DNA of 64,000 nucleotides from Onthophagus taurus (lineage: Eukaryota; Arthropoda; Insecta; Coleoptera; Scarabaeidae). Numbering within the stretch: the stretch's first letter is position 1; every line of letters starts with the position of its first letter. A model generated the notes under the pieces. That model was not told where the DNA came from. It made no database searches and saw only the letters and a list, made by a program, of their open reading frames with translations. The translations under genes and the position numbers were made by a program. The stretch covers positions 8,995,001 through 9,059,000 of the forward strand of contig NC_091972.1 in NCBI RefSeq assembly GCF_036711975.1, written 5' to 3'. Of this stretch, positions 10,949 to 22,524 are shown piece after piece.

Positions 10949-13900
10949 TTACATTTGATAGTTATGATGCATTGGATGAGAATAATGACCGGAATGAGTC
11001 GATCTTGGCACAGTTCTTTGAGAAAATTGCGAATATGTATCGTCTTGTCCTGGATGCATTAATAAAACTGGATGTAAATTTAAAGATTTTCTTGAGCCGG
11101 CTACACTTCCTGTATCGTTAACAAAACCACTGTTCATTTCACCTACAAAAAAAAAATAAAAAAGACTTTCAATCACATTTTCTTGAAATCTTTAACTTTC
11201 TAAAATGACTCGTCATTTACGATTAACGTAACGACATTTAAATCATTATGTAAGTTGATGATTATGTATGGCTTCTTACCTTTAAATAAGCTCGCCGGGG
11301 CATAATGCGGATCCGGTTGTAACCTAATGTGTCTAGTGGCCAATATAAATGCTAAAATCGATAGGATAACAGCGTCCAAACATCCAATAGCTGCCAAAAG
11401 ATACGCCCAGCGGATGTTGCATCGCCCCAAGAAATACGGTTGCGATGAAGCGCATATTTTTTGGATTTTAGAACCGTTCCAACCGGCGGGGAAACAACCA
11501 CATCCAGCAATCATACAAATTGCTAAAAGAAATAATAAAAATCCAGTTTAGTATATTTATTAACAAAAATGAAATTAAAAAAATTAAAGGCGATTAAAAT
11601 CATCATTAAGTACTCTTTATATTCATGGGTTACGTTTATGTAACTTTCTAATTGAGACTGTTGAGGTGTGTGCGTTTCTACGTTCAAATCGAGTATAGTA
11701 GTTAACATTCCGCAAGGTTCGACCTTGCGTTTACGAATAAGTTGGGTTGTTTTGCAAACAGGAAAGGTTTTAAAGACTGTAAACTTTCGATGGTTAATTA
11801 TAATTAAAGCTTTTGCACGAACATCGTAAACGGTTTTTTCTTAAACTTAAATAATTTAAACACATTATATTTTCATTACGTCTTAAGGTTAGATTGTTTA
11901 AAATTAGATTTATTATTATATAAATGAATAACAGAAAAATTATAATTTATCATTTCAAATTAGCTGACGAATCTTTTAGCTATCATAAAACATGCTTATC
12001 GTGTCAAAACAAAGTTTACGCTACTAATAAACTTTCCAAAACGATCTAATTGGTTGTTGATAAACCCAAAATTGTATTTAATGTTTTATGTAAAAGTGTT
12101 GAACTGAATTATCGATGATAGTAAGGAAAGTCTGGGTTGAAAGATTTTTAGGTCATGATATTACCACGTACACATTCTAAAAACTCGTTTCATCACATTA
12201 ATCCGCTTCTATATAAATTCTTATCAAACAATATTAATTCAAAAAAAATCATAAAAGTTATGTTACCTAAAGCTTTTTAATAGTAATATTCATTTACGTT
12301 ACGGTTTATGGTTTTATTATGATTGTGTTGTTGCTCTAATTACCTTGTTTTCTTGTTGTAAAGAAATGGTATCAAGTGAAAAGTTTTTACGCATCCGTTA
12401 ACCGACAAACGTGCACTATAATTGGTTTTAAAGTAATTATTTTATTATCTTTATGAAAGTTATAATCATTTTCGTAAATGTAGATGTTAAATGAATGAAA
12501 CGATTAGAAAAAAAATTGAATAGAAAGACCTGGACGTACAATACTTATTGTTTACGCAACAAATTCTCATCTCACGGTGGACTAGTTATAATTTAAATCG
12601 GATTGATTGCGTTAGCCGGGTTGCCATTAGACCGATAACGGAACTAAATAAGGACTTAATTACCGCATAATTTAATATTTTGTGGTGGATTTCATTGTGG
12701 ACCAGTTCCTAGTAGTAGGGTAGTACCAATTCGATTCAATTGTAACGAAATCGATAGAAATGCAAGTATTATGATATAAATTGGAGTGGTAGAGAAAGTT
12801 TATTGTTTGGTTTATACACTTTTTTGTTGAAATTATTTCTTTTATAGCATTTTTAATTACTTATGATATGTACTCTTTAAAAGTAAACCTTGTATGACAA
12901 GACGATTGTGTGCATACAGTTTTCTTGGAGAATTCGGGTCAATTAGTACGGTACTGAAAGTGGAACGAGCCATAAAAAGTGTTTACTTAACATGTTGTTG
13001 TAAATGCGAAGTAATTTTTAAATGGAACATTGTTATAAAAAGTTGAGTTATTTAATTTCCGGTTTTCGTTCATAATTTCTTTTAATTCATAAAGTACCGA
13101 AATTCTGTTAGGCCATGAAAAATAAATTTCTTAAAAAAGAAATCTTAATAATTTAATTAATTTTCTCATTTTATGAATGAGGATATTGTAAGGTTTAACT
13201 CTTCGAGCGCAACATTACTGCAAAAGTATAAAGATACTAAAGTTTTTCCATCACTCCAACCAAACATGCTGGTAAATTGTTTCCTTCGTTTGACTACAAC
13301 AAATTCGGTTTTTTATCTTCTCCCAAAAAAAATTCGTTTCTACACCAGTATTAAATTCTTCGCGCCATCTTGTTCCTTTTCTGAACCATCTTCACATTCT
13401 TTAATTTCATCTTGATGCTCAATATCACTCCTCTCTCCCAACATCTCGCTCCCTGATAAGTCTTCTTTGTTATGTTCGATCGATATAACAATAAATGCAC
13501 TCCAAAAAGTGTACGAGAACTGGGTAAGCGCATTTAACACTTCGTCAGGCACGTGACTATATTGTGACCATAGTAGTATAGAAGTTTGACCGGGAGGCTA
13601 TCAAATGTAGCTGTCGTTCTTGTTGCTGCGCTACACCCCACAGCTTCCCCATTATAGCTACCTGTTTCCTTAGAACCTGGCAGCAGGAGCCAATTACCTG
13701 CCTCAATCCTAATTTTAATAGGTCTACAAAATTTTCTGAAGTTTCAAAGTTTTCTTAAGTTTTCTTCTCGCGAATGATTCTACAAGTCTTGACGTGGAAA
13801 TGACATCCACTCATATACTAACTAATAACTAATTCAGCCTGTGTGATGCAGATGGAAGACGTTTGCTTTAGCTGCTGTATTTTGATTATGTGTTGCACAT

Positions 13901-15597
13901 CTAATTCTTTTTCAGCCATTGTTGCACATTCCACAAACCCAAGACTTTTCCTGACTTTTTGCTGATATGTCAGATATGTTTTGTAACCCAAAATGTAAAA
14001 ATTTTAACATTTCTTTACCTCATCAACAATTTATTTTCTTAAAACCTGGTTGCAAACGTCAATTAGTTCATTTTGGACATATCTATTTTGGGTACTTGTT
14101 AAATTTATAATAAGTCCATAAAATATATTGATTGAAATTCCTTCCCATGATGACTCTCCTTGGGTTTTCAATGGTATATCCTTTTGTCTCTTCCACTACA
14201 GATTTAAAAGTTGTTGTTACAACACTCAATTCTTTGTTCATACTTCCCCTTTTCAATGAAGGCTTCAAAAGAGCACCAGTTTTGCAGTAAGCTCTTTTTA
14301 AATAGAGGAGCTAGCCACGAGTATATATCTAACAATTCCAACTTGAAAGCATTCATGCCGTTCATATTCTAAAGGACTATCTTAAAATTATAATTTTTGT
14401 TGGATTTTCATTTCATTGTTAAACAGAATAGAGATTTGTTAAGTTATGCAAATAACCTCGAATAATCTTAATGTCAATCAAACAAGAAAAAAAGTGAGAT
14501 ATTACAATGAGAATAGTCAGTTTCTCGCCTCCTTTATCTCAATCTATGTATCAATACTAATAACGTGTATCCTTAATTTTATGTATATCATTCAAAATTA
14601 AATGGAAAAAGAAATCAACTTTGAAAGTATTATTGTATACCATTAAATGTATCAAAAACAAATTCAAAAATTAATATTTGTGAGTAATTATTTACATTAC
14701 ACTAATCTAAAGTATTTGAAATGACCTCAACCTTTTCGGTAGAAAGATTTTAACTTTTAGAATTGAAAGTTATTAAAGTAAAATGTATATTTAATTTAAA
14801 ACAAATATAAAAATCTACTTAATTGATGTAAGAACAGAAAGTTGTAAAATTGTAAAATTTCTACTACCATTACTGGCAATATCATTAAACTCCCATAAAA
14901 GTAGGAAAGCTTTTTAGGCGATCTACCGGTATCGCATTTACAATCAAGAGATCGTTGCACCGTAACTGGTCGATTTCTCGGATAAATTACTTTGCACCAT
15001 GAAGCAGATGTCGTCTAGCGGCCCCTCGACTACTATTGACTTTTATTCGTTGTTATTAGTGAGAAGGTCCAATTGCATAATCCGTTCTTTCTAAACAACA
15101 TACCGATACGATCTAACGTTACAATGAACCGAAAGCCATAAATTATTTACGATTTAATAACAACTATAAAGCAATAAAATTTTACCTGATATCAGTTGTA
15201 ACCAAGCGCAAACGTGAAAGACCGTTGTCGTTTGACAAAAGCAAAAAAACAGCATTACGCAAATAGTTAAAAGGGCTGTAGCGACTGCTAACCCTACACA
15301 TATCGTTGCTGCCATGAGTGGTTTGTTCTCCATCTTCCAAAATTCGTAAAGTAATCCCTTACAACTTTCGGTACCTTCTTCGGCGGCATAACAAATTGAC
15401 CACAGACCGATTTTTCCTTGACTACCCGATTCCGTGCCCAAATATCCAATCCATTCTGGTGTGATCAACGATACTACCCCAATTATTGCATAGCAGATTG
15501 TGAAGATCGCCCATAAAACGCCGATGGCCTTCGAGTTCCTCACGTAACTTGTAGCGTAAATTTGTGATTGATCGACGTATTCAATTTTAGAACCCAT
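10949..15597 (-). CDS. Tmhs: LHFPL/TMHS-family tetraspan membrane protein
   Basis: The coding exons on the minus strand are 15597-15186, 11522-11280 and 11142-10949, giving 282 aa. Both introns are phase 1 with GT/AG borders (donors G|GTAAAA and G|GTAAGAA; acceptors TTTTAG|CA and TTGTAG|GT). The start is the Met of MGSKIEYVDQSQIYAT, the conserved N-terminus of the family. An in-frame Met 11 codons upstream is less likely. Membrane segments lie at about 24-46, 93-120, 126-148 and 175-199. The first extracellular loop has the claudin-type signature Trp49, Gly64-Leu65-Trp66, Cys69 and Cys79. The C-terminal tail (200-282) is Ser/His-rich and ends MHHNYQM. Family knowledge: vertebrate LHFPL5/TMHS works with hair-cell mechanotransduction channels and LHFPL4 with GABA-A receptors. 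Drosophila has a Tmhs gene. I infer the Tmhs orthologue from the N-terminal and loop match; other LHFPL paralogues are possible. Confidence 0.92.
11523..15185. other. LHFPL-like intron 1: no gene recognised
   Basis: This 3.7-kb intron is mostly AT-rich. A less AT-rich stretch at 13370-13720 contains a minus-strand acidic frame (13340-13552, rich in Glu, Asp, Ser and Lys) with no recognisable family and no splice link to the gene. Around 13560-13700 composition suggests an old inserted repeat that I cannot classify. A 61-codon minus frame at 14083-14268 is also unassigned. Confidence 0.45.
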
Positions 15598-16285
15598 GAT
15601 GATAACAAAAGTGAAAGTAACCAGTGACACGGAATTGAACGAATTTAGTCAATCCGAACGAAAAATTTCTTAAGAATCTTCTAACGCATGGTCGTTTTAA
15701 TAACGTAGAAAATGGCCGACGTGAAGTCAACACTGTTACTTAGCTTACTGCGGAGTCGAACACACCTGAGCTCGACGCTTACCTAACCCAACGTTCCCAC
15801 CTAAACCACGTTTTCAGATGCCGTTATGTTGTAGACAATGAAAGCGCTACTCCGCGAAGCTGTTCTGCGAGAAAATTGGTGAGAAGAGCGTGTTGTTTTT
15901 CTTCTACTCGGGGGTTTTGTGGAAATTATGGGAATGCTTGCGAAAAATGAGACGAGAGAAGATAAGATTATGGGAAGATGAAGTAAGCGGAAGTAAAAGA
16001 AATTGCTTACAAAGGTTACGTTTCATTTTATAGAAGATTAATGAAGAATGTTTTATAAAAAAAATTTACTATGTTAGATGTTTATTGATAAAGTTAAAAA
16101 GTAGAATATTAAATAGGTTATATAATAACAATATCGAATTTCGTTTTATTAATTTGTTCCTTGTGATAAAACGTTACATTTGCAATTGTGAATGATAACA
16201 TGCAAAAGATGGAGAAGAAGATGAACAGGTGAATCTTAAAAAAGAAGTAGGAGGAAACAAAATACTAATGGAAACGAGAAGATAA
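15598..16285. promoter_or_regulatory. Upstream region of the LHFPL-like gene
   Basis: This is the sequence immediately 5' of the LHFPL-like start (minus strand). It is GC-richer at about 15690-15900 and then AT-rich. It should contain the 5' UTR and promoter, but no TATA box or initiator stands out clearly enough to call. Confidence 0.35.
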
Positions 16286-16289
16286 AAAC

Positions 16290-17660
16290 AACTGCTAAAA
16301 AGAAGCAATGGAAAAAAGATATAAAGAATGTAAAGAATGTCTTGGTATCTTACTACTAGGTGGACTAATCAGCCCAACTATCCAAGGTGAAGAAATTCCT
16401 TTCTTAAAGGAAGTCAAATATCTAGGAGTTATCCTAGGACAAAACGGACAAAATGGACATTTGCAGGGAGTTTTACACAAAGCTAGACTATCGTTCTGGA
16501 CTTGTCGTGGCCTTTGTGGAAAAAATTGGGGTCTTAGCCCTGAAAGACTGTACTGGCTCTATGTGACTGTTGAAACTCCGACAGACTTCAGTTATCAGTA
16601 AACTTTCACGAATTCAACGAGTAGCTAGATTGGCAATCTCTAGTACGATAAACACAACGTCAATTCTTGCAATGGATGTTCTGCTTAGCCTATCTCCTTT
16701 GCATTTGCATATAGAGAAAGTGGCTAAAATTACTATTTGCCATCAGATTTGGCGGGATCACTATCAGTGATTAATGCTCGATACCAGATTGTACTGCCTA
16801 AACGGCAATCCTGGTTCGCAAACGAAAATTCTCTTGTTCAGGCAGATATTTACATTCTTAGTTAGAGTGGATTCGATGTTCATCGTGAGTAGTTAAATAA
16901 GAAGTGTACAAAAACGATGAAATTTTATTTATTATTTGCTTCGGTGCTACATGTTTCGATTCGTCATAGGATCTTCGTTAGGCACGACTGAGAAAATACA
17001 GAATTTTTTGTTACAATGCATGTTAAAATAAAAATAAGTACAGTAAATATAAAAACAATTAAACATTTACCGTCGATGTAATGAGCAAAAACACATGTGA
17101 GTATGTATGAGTTAACAACGTAATCTGATCGGCTTCTCCTCCATAACTTCACATTAACAACATTAACACACTGAGTTGTGATAACAGAGTTTCTCTGATC
17201 TGGGTACCAGGTCACTCTGAGGTGGTTGGCAATGAAGCGGCAGATGAGCTAGCACGAGAGGGCAGCGGTAAAGCATTTGTGGGACCAGGACCAGCAGTTG
17301 GTGTATCATTTACGTTAGCCAAACAGACGATTGGACTGTGGGCTGAAGAGAGACTTCGCCTACTGTGGACTAGTTCTCCCGGAATAAGACATGCTATTAT
17401 TAACATCGCCACTGTCAAAAGTTCTAATGGGCGTCTTTACTGGGCACTGCCGATTAAAGACACACCTTAACTTTGAGACGGTTGAGCATGTTTTATGCCA
17501 CTGTCCTGCTGTTAATCGTATCAGATTCTCGATTTTTGGGTCGCAGTTTATCTCCCAAAGGATCTGAATGACTTTTCACCGAGCAAGGTTTGTTAAGAGC
17601 ATGGTGAAATTTGATACCGTCGCGGTGCAAGGTTGGTTGGTCCGCCTACCCAATATGTAA
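16290..17660 (+). pseudogene. Broken LINE with RT thumb and RNase H (R1/I/LOA-like)
   Basis: At 16308-16600 the frame reads FLKEVKYLGVILGQN, then HKARLSFWTCRGLCGKNWGL and RLYWLYVTV, the RT-to-thumb region of LINEs related to the R1, I and LOA groups. A shifted frame at 16590-16700 continues with SKLSRIQRVARLAIS and AMDVLLSLSPLHLHIE. At 17190-17420 an RNase H piece begins Val-Ser-Leu-Ile-Trp-Val-Pro-Gly-His-Ser-Glu and includes EVVGNEAADELAREGS, the usual WVPGH-GN-AADELA signature. A Cys/His-containing tail follows at 17480-17520. About 330 bp of unrelated AT-rich sequence (roughly 16850-17185) sits between the halves. RNase H presence restricts the clade to those LINEs that carry it. The copy has many stops and is dead. 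Confidence 0.75.
16850..17188. mobile_element. Insertion inside the LINE remnant
   Basis: Homology to the LINE stops near 16850 and resumes near 17190 at the RNase H segment, so this block interrupts or replaces LINE sequence. No terminal repeats are obvious and no protein is recognised. It may be a short non-autonomous element or simply decayed LINE. Confidence 0.3.
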
Positions 17661-17719
17661 TTTATGTAAATGTAATGTAATCTTGTAACTAAGTATAGCT
17701 ATGAAAGTGTTCAAAAAAT

Positions 17720-17930
17720 AATAGAGAAAAGATTGACTAAGTGAAGAAAACATCAGAGAGTGGATTCAGGATCAAAGGAGTATCCAAGATCATGTGTTTA
17801 GCGTGAAATATAGTAAGCGATTATGGAAGGATGAGTGTTTCTAGACCTTGAATAGGCTTTTGATAGCATAGATAGCATACTCAGGAAAGAACTTTGGAGC
17901 ATTGGAGAAATCTTGATATAATGAGCGACA
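17720..17930 (+). pseudogene. Small RT fragment of another LINE
   Basis: Translating 17755-17920 across one stop gives DWIQDQRSIQDHVFSVKYSK and then FLDLE-AFDSIDSILRKELWSIGEI. This corresponds to RT blocks 'QDQVFSVQ' and 'FLDLEKAFDRV--LLW'. It is disconnected from the LINE to its left and probably a separate insertion. Confidence 0.5.
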
Positions 17931-18976
17931 AAAAGACAACATTGAATATGTAGTAAACCCATATTGATGTAAAAATTCAAAAGTTTATTTGTATATTTTT
18001 TGTTCATAAACGTGAATATGCTTGAGTGAATAGAACTGTAGCAAAAAATTAATTAACTGGAAATGTCTACACTCAACATTGTCGCGTTTTATAACAAGAA
18101 AGTTTTTGTGTTGAGCTTATAGACATGGGTTGTAACAGTTATCTATAATTATAAAAGCATATAATTAAAGGATCTTGAATTTTCTCAATGTTAAGTTCAG
18201 GTAATGTTTAGATACTTCCAGTTACATGATTTGATTGAAATTTTATATCTGAATGTTTTTCATAATTATTACATACTACTCCTTTATCTCTAATTGAAGA
18301 GATTTTTCAATAATGCCAAAAATAATAAAAATATTTTCAAGTGCTCCAAAAATGTGTTAAAAACAAAATCTCAAGATAGAATTTTTTCACATTGCAATAC
18401 TTTCTCTTTATATACTTGGTATAAGCGAGAATGTAAAAAAAGGTGCACTTCTTAGAAATTATAGTTGAAATCGGTGCATTTGTAAAACATAATTGACGTT
18501 TAAAAAAAAATTAGGTTATGTTCTATTATTTAGATAAACGTCAAATCAATTAGCACATGTTCTAACCTAAAATATTTTTTTATTTTAAACTACCATTATT
18601 ATTATTGCGCATTTATCTAAAATACCCTTTTTAGATAAAAACAGGATTTTTTTCTAGATTTTTCATTAATTTCTAGTTCAATCGACTTTTAGAACATATT
18701 TGCGCCATATCTGTCAGTTATTTCTGATCGACCCCCACCAAGAAAATTCCCTACAGCTTCCAGTTGTGTCTGTAAAAAGAAAGGTTTCTCGTTCCAACGC
18801 ACCTATTTCCTGGCCATGTGCAAGCTCGCATTTACGCCCAGCAATTCCATATGGATTAACGCTGCCATAGAAAGCCACAAAATGTTTCAGTGCCAGATAC
18901 GAAGTCGAATATCACGACGTTTCTAATAAATAACCCCCAGCGCAACGGCGTTTTTCTTTCATTTCGCTGAAATACC
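17931..18976. other. Intergenic DNA upstream of Bdp1
   Basis: AT-rich to about 18700, then GC-richer up to the Bdp1 start. The last 250 bp presumably hold the Bdp1 promoter and 5' UTR. No TATA box is evident, and no genes or tRNA-type A/B boxes were seen. Confidence 0.45.
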
Positions 18977-21500
18977 ATGGCTTCGAGACGTGTTAGGATT
19001 AAGGGAATAGCAAACATACCCCAACGGAAAAAGAACAACGCCCCGGAGAACGAAAATAAAACCGCAAATCCTCCGGATGAAAAAATTACTGAACTTAACC
19101 TCACTTCTGATCAAGGGTCACATGTTGAGGTAGCACCAACCGAAACAGCTGTTCAAACTGAAAAACCAATTGCTAATGAAAAAGAGGTTGAAAATAACGA
19201 TAATTTTAATAAGAAAAATGGAATTTGTGATGACAAAGAAGCAAAATGTGATGCAATCAATAACAATAACGAAAAGGTTGAAAAGGTGGGTGTACCCGCT
19301 AGGAGAAAATTTATTAAACCTATGGTTGCTGTGAATTCGGTTAATCGTAAAAGAGAAAAACCTGAAAATGGTGTTGTTGAACCTAACAAGGAGAATGTGC
19401 AGGAGGTTATAAATAGTCTTAATGAAACTGTTATTGCACCTACTTTATCACCTAATAATCATAATAGTAATAATATTAATAACACATCTTCAAGCCCTAT
19501 AAGCGTAAAAATAAGTAAGTTGAGTTTTCATAAACTACATAATAAAAAATAATTTTTTCTTTCTCAGCACCAACATTCATTGCTCAAAAAGATATTTCTA
19601 AATGTGGCTCGGATACAGAATATCCACCACCACCTGTAAGTCCAAGTAAAATTCTAAACAGAAGAATTAAGGCTATTCCTAAACTTCATCAAAGAAGGAC
19701 TAGCTTTAGTATTGGAAGTGCTAGTGAATCAGAAGATGATAGCAGAAGAAGTTCGTATGGAAGAGTAAGAAATGATTCTGTAAGTTTATTAAAAGATTTT
19801 TATTTATTTGAAAACAAACTACATATTTAATTTAAGCAGTAACAAAGTGTTTTATTTTTCTCAAATTATTAAAAGATTCAATATTAGTCTAATAAATAAT
19901 TTTTTTTTGATACAGATTTGTTCAGTTGCTTCACTTGCAACTGAAATCCCAACATTAATAAAAGAAGCCACTTCACCACCAAGAAAAGAATCTACAATAA
20001 CTAATCCACCAAGAAAATTTAGAAGATCAGATCAAGGTAGAAAAATAGCTGAAGCTAGAAGGAATTTCTATCAAAAATTTGCTGATGGTAAACCGGATAA
20101 ACAAAAACTAACCATGATGGATTTAATATATTATAATCCAGCAACAAATCCAATGAAGTAAGTAAAAAAATAATTTTCTTATATTGCAAATTAAATCATT
20201 TAGTTAATTATTTCATTCATTTAGTCCTAGAAAACGTAGAGAAACAACAAGCAGTATAATATCAGAAGATCCTCCATCACCAAAATCAATCCATACAATC
20301 ACACAAGAAGATGAAGACATAGATGATCCAAATAATGCTAAAAGTGAAGATGATGAAGATGGTACTTTAGCTCCTCAAATAAAAGTAGGCCCAAATGGTG
20401 AAATTGTTATAGACGAAAAAAGTCTTGTAATTGAAAATGCTGAAACAAAAAAATCCCGTAAAGCTTTAGAAAAAGCTGAAGTTATCGACGGTGATTTTGA
20501 TACAGCTTATGGAGTTTATAAACGTGCAAAAAGAGCGAAGGATTGGCCTAATGAAGAAACTTTACGATTTTATAAAGCTTTAAATACTATTGGAACCGAT
20601 TTTACAATGATGTGCGAATTATTTCCAAATAGAACGCGAAGAGAGTTAAAGTTGAAATTTAAACGCGAAGAAAAAATTAATAAAGCGCTCATTGATCGCG
20701 CTGTTATGCAACCGGTTGAGTTTGATATGAATCAATTAAGGAAGGAAATGGAAGAACATGAGAGATTTGCTGAGGAAAAACGAAAACGCGCTGAAGAAGT
20801 GAAATTGGTTAAAGAAAAGGAGAGGTTGAGGAGATTGGAAAGAAAAACAAGAAAAAGAAGTTTAATTGGTGTCGATGGTTTAGAAGCTGAGGAACCTGAA
20901 GAGCCACTTAAAGAACAAAAACCAAAACGAAAACGACGTAAAAAGCATCCTTATGATAGTCTAAAAAAAGGAATCAATTCTTTATTGGAAGATACAGACG
21001 ATTCAGATGAAGAATACATGCCTAATTCAAATAATGAAAAGACAGAAACAAAACGAGCTGCTATTCCAAGAGAAGTCAAAAAACCTAGTGTGAATGTTCA
21101 AGAAAATGAAAACATCGAAAATCGCAGCGATAATGATAAAAATTTAGAGCCAGGTTCTTTAATGATTGTTCCTTCTTCACAATCGGGAAAAACTTTATAT
21201 AAAGTCTTTATGATTACAGACGATCGTGGTAAACAAGAGGTTGATATGGATGGGAAAACTATAGAACAACTTACCCAGGAAAATAACGAAAAATCTGTTA
21301 ACATTCAAAATATCATCACAATATCCGAAAATGTTATTGTGGATGAACAAACGCCCATCAGTACTAACGAAAATAATATTGAAATTACAAAAGACAGTAT
21401 CATTTTTGATTTCGACGAATGTCCAATCAATTCAAGCAATAATTCGAACATTACAATTTCACATGATGATAACAAAATGACGATTGTCACTGAGAGTTAA
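18977..21500 (+). CDS. Bdp1: TFIIIB subunit Bdp1 (B'' component, SANT domain)
   Basis: Bdp1 joins TBP and Brf1 in TFIIIB, which recruits RNA polymerase III to tRNA, 5S and U6 genes in the nucleus. Exons are 18977-19514, 19568-19779, 19916-20157 and 20225-21500, with small GT/AG introns (53, 136 and 67 bp), giving 755 aa. Conserved features in order: a basic N-terminus with RRVRIKGIANIPQRKK; IKAIPKLHQRRTSFSIGS (exon 2); LTMMDLIYYNPATNPM across the exon 3/4 joint; then the segment before and through the SANT/Myb domain (about 437-490: DWPNEETLRFYKALNTIGTD, MMCELFPNRTRRELKLKFKR). A Lys/Glu-rich predicted helix follows (about 500-540), then a nuclear-localisation-like PKRKRRKK. The C-terminal quarter is acidic, Asn-rich and probably disordered. 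The length is ordinary for an insect. All joints keep frame, so the gene looks intact. Confidence 0.95.
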
Positions 21501-21714
21501 AAAAAAAACACTGTTATTTAATGGACCGCATTTTACATGTACTCGTTATACTTTTTTTTTTATTATTTATTTCTGTGGTGCTTAGTTTTTAATTTATATA
21601 TTTCCGAGTTGAAACGCGCTGAAGCTGATTCTCCTGATATAATGAAGTAAGAGTTACTTTATTTGTGTTGTTTGTATCTTTTTATATGCTATTGATGAAG
21701 CTTTATAAGCTCTT

Positions 21715-21720
21715 AATAAA
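21715..21720 (+). terminator. Polyadenylation signal AATAAA (Bdp1)
   Basis: AATAAA about 215 bases beyond the Bdp1 stop. A second AATAAA-like match lies near 21737. This gives a short 3' UTR, plausible for this gene. Confidence 0.55.
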
Positions 21721-21954
21721 CGCCAGTTGAACATAATAAAATTATTTTGATTTATTTATCCTTATTTATTAATATATCATTTTTTTTAAATTTGTATTAT
21801 TGATTACTATTTTGTTAATATTTACAAAGATATCTTAAAATCGTATGTATAAAGTGAATTTCACTTAAGATGCAATTTACACAAAAATATATTTCCATAG
21901 AAACCAGGGAGTACTTACTTTGTCCCATATAAAATGCTACATAAGAGACGTATG

Positions 21955-22370
21955 GCTAAACCCAAATGTTTCGCAGCACGTCTGTAAAGATGGCTAAATT
22001 CGAATGATTCTAGTTCTAGGTTTAATGTTAGTTTTAGTGACAGTGTAAAACTAGAACTAACATTATACATAGAACTAGAATCATTCGGGTTTAGCCGTCT
22101 TTAGAGACGCACAGCTAAACCCGAAACTTTCTAGGTCTAGTGTTAGTTCTAGTTTTAATTGTTATACAGCGCTAGATTGTTGTATATTTTTATTGAACTA
22201 AAAGTAGAACTAACACTAGACTAATAATTAGAATCATTCCGCTTTAGTCATTATGAGACGCATGGCTAAACCTGAATGTTTCTACTTCTAGGTCTAATGT
22301 TAGTTCTATTGACAGTGCAGGTGTAAAACTAGAACTAACACTATACCTAGAAATAGAATCATTTGAATAG
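21955..22370. repeat. Nested hairpin repeat with (TAGTTCTAG)-type motifs
   Basis: The motif CTAGAACTAACA(T/C)TA and its complement TAGTTCTAGG(T/C)TAATG alternate at least six times, interspersed with GACG-ATGGCTAAACC and GGTTTAGCCGTC boxes. The block folds into two or more long hairpins: around 22009-22090 the two arms match almost base for base either side of GACAGTG. It codes for nothing. It resembles a palindromic MITE family that has duplicated in place. Confidence 0.7.
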
Positions 22371-22382
22371 AATGATATATTA

Positions 22383-22518
22383 TGCCTGCTTCGGTTGAAG
22401 AGTTCCGCAGTTCCAAACAGTTCTGAACCTTTCTGCGCATACATTTAATATGCAATATGTATGCGCAGAAAGATTCAGAACTGTTCGAAACTACAAAACT
22501 ATTGAACCAAAACAAGCC
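22383..22518. mobile_element. Palindromic MITE-like element
   Basis: An inverted repeat of about 60-bp arms meets at CATACATTTAATATGCAATATGTATG. Left arm GAACCTTTCTGCGCATACAT pairs with right arm ATGTATGCGCAGAAAGATTC, and the ends GCCTGCTTCGGTTGAA and TTGAACCAAAACAAGCC also pair. The flanks share TATTAT on both sides (before 22384 and after about 22517), a possible target-site duplication. Overlapping minus-strand frames here are artefacts of the palindrome. Confidence 0.75.
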
Positions 22519-22524
22519 TATTAT

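Noticed and set aside
13340..13552. Acidic minus-strand ORF inside LHFPL-like intron 1
   Set aside because: Highly charged but with no family resemblance. Including it would need an unsupported exon between a phase-1 donor and acceptor that already join in frame.
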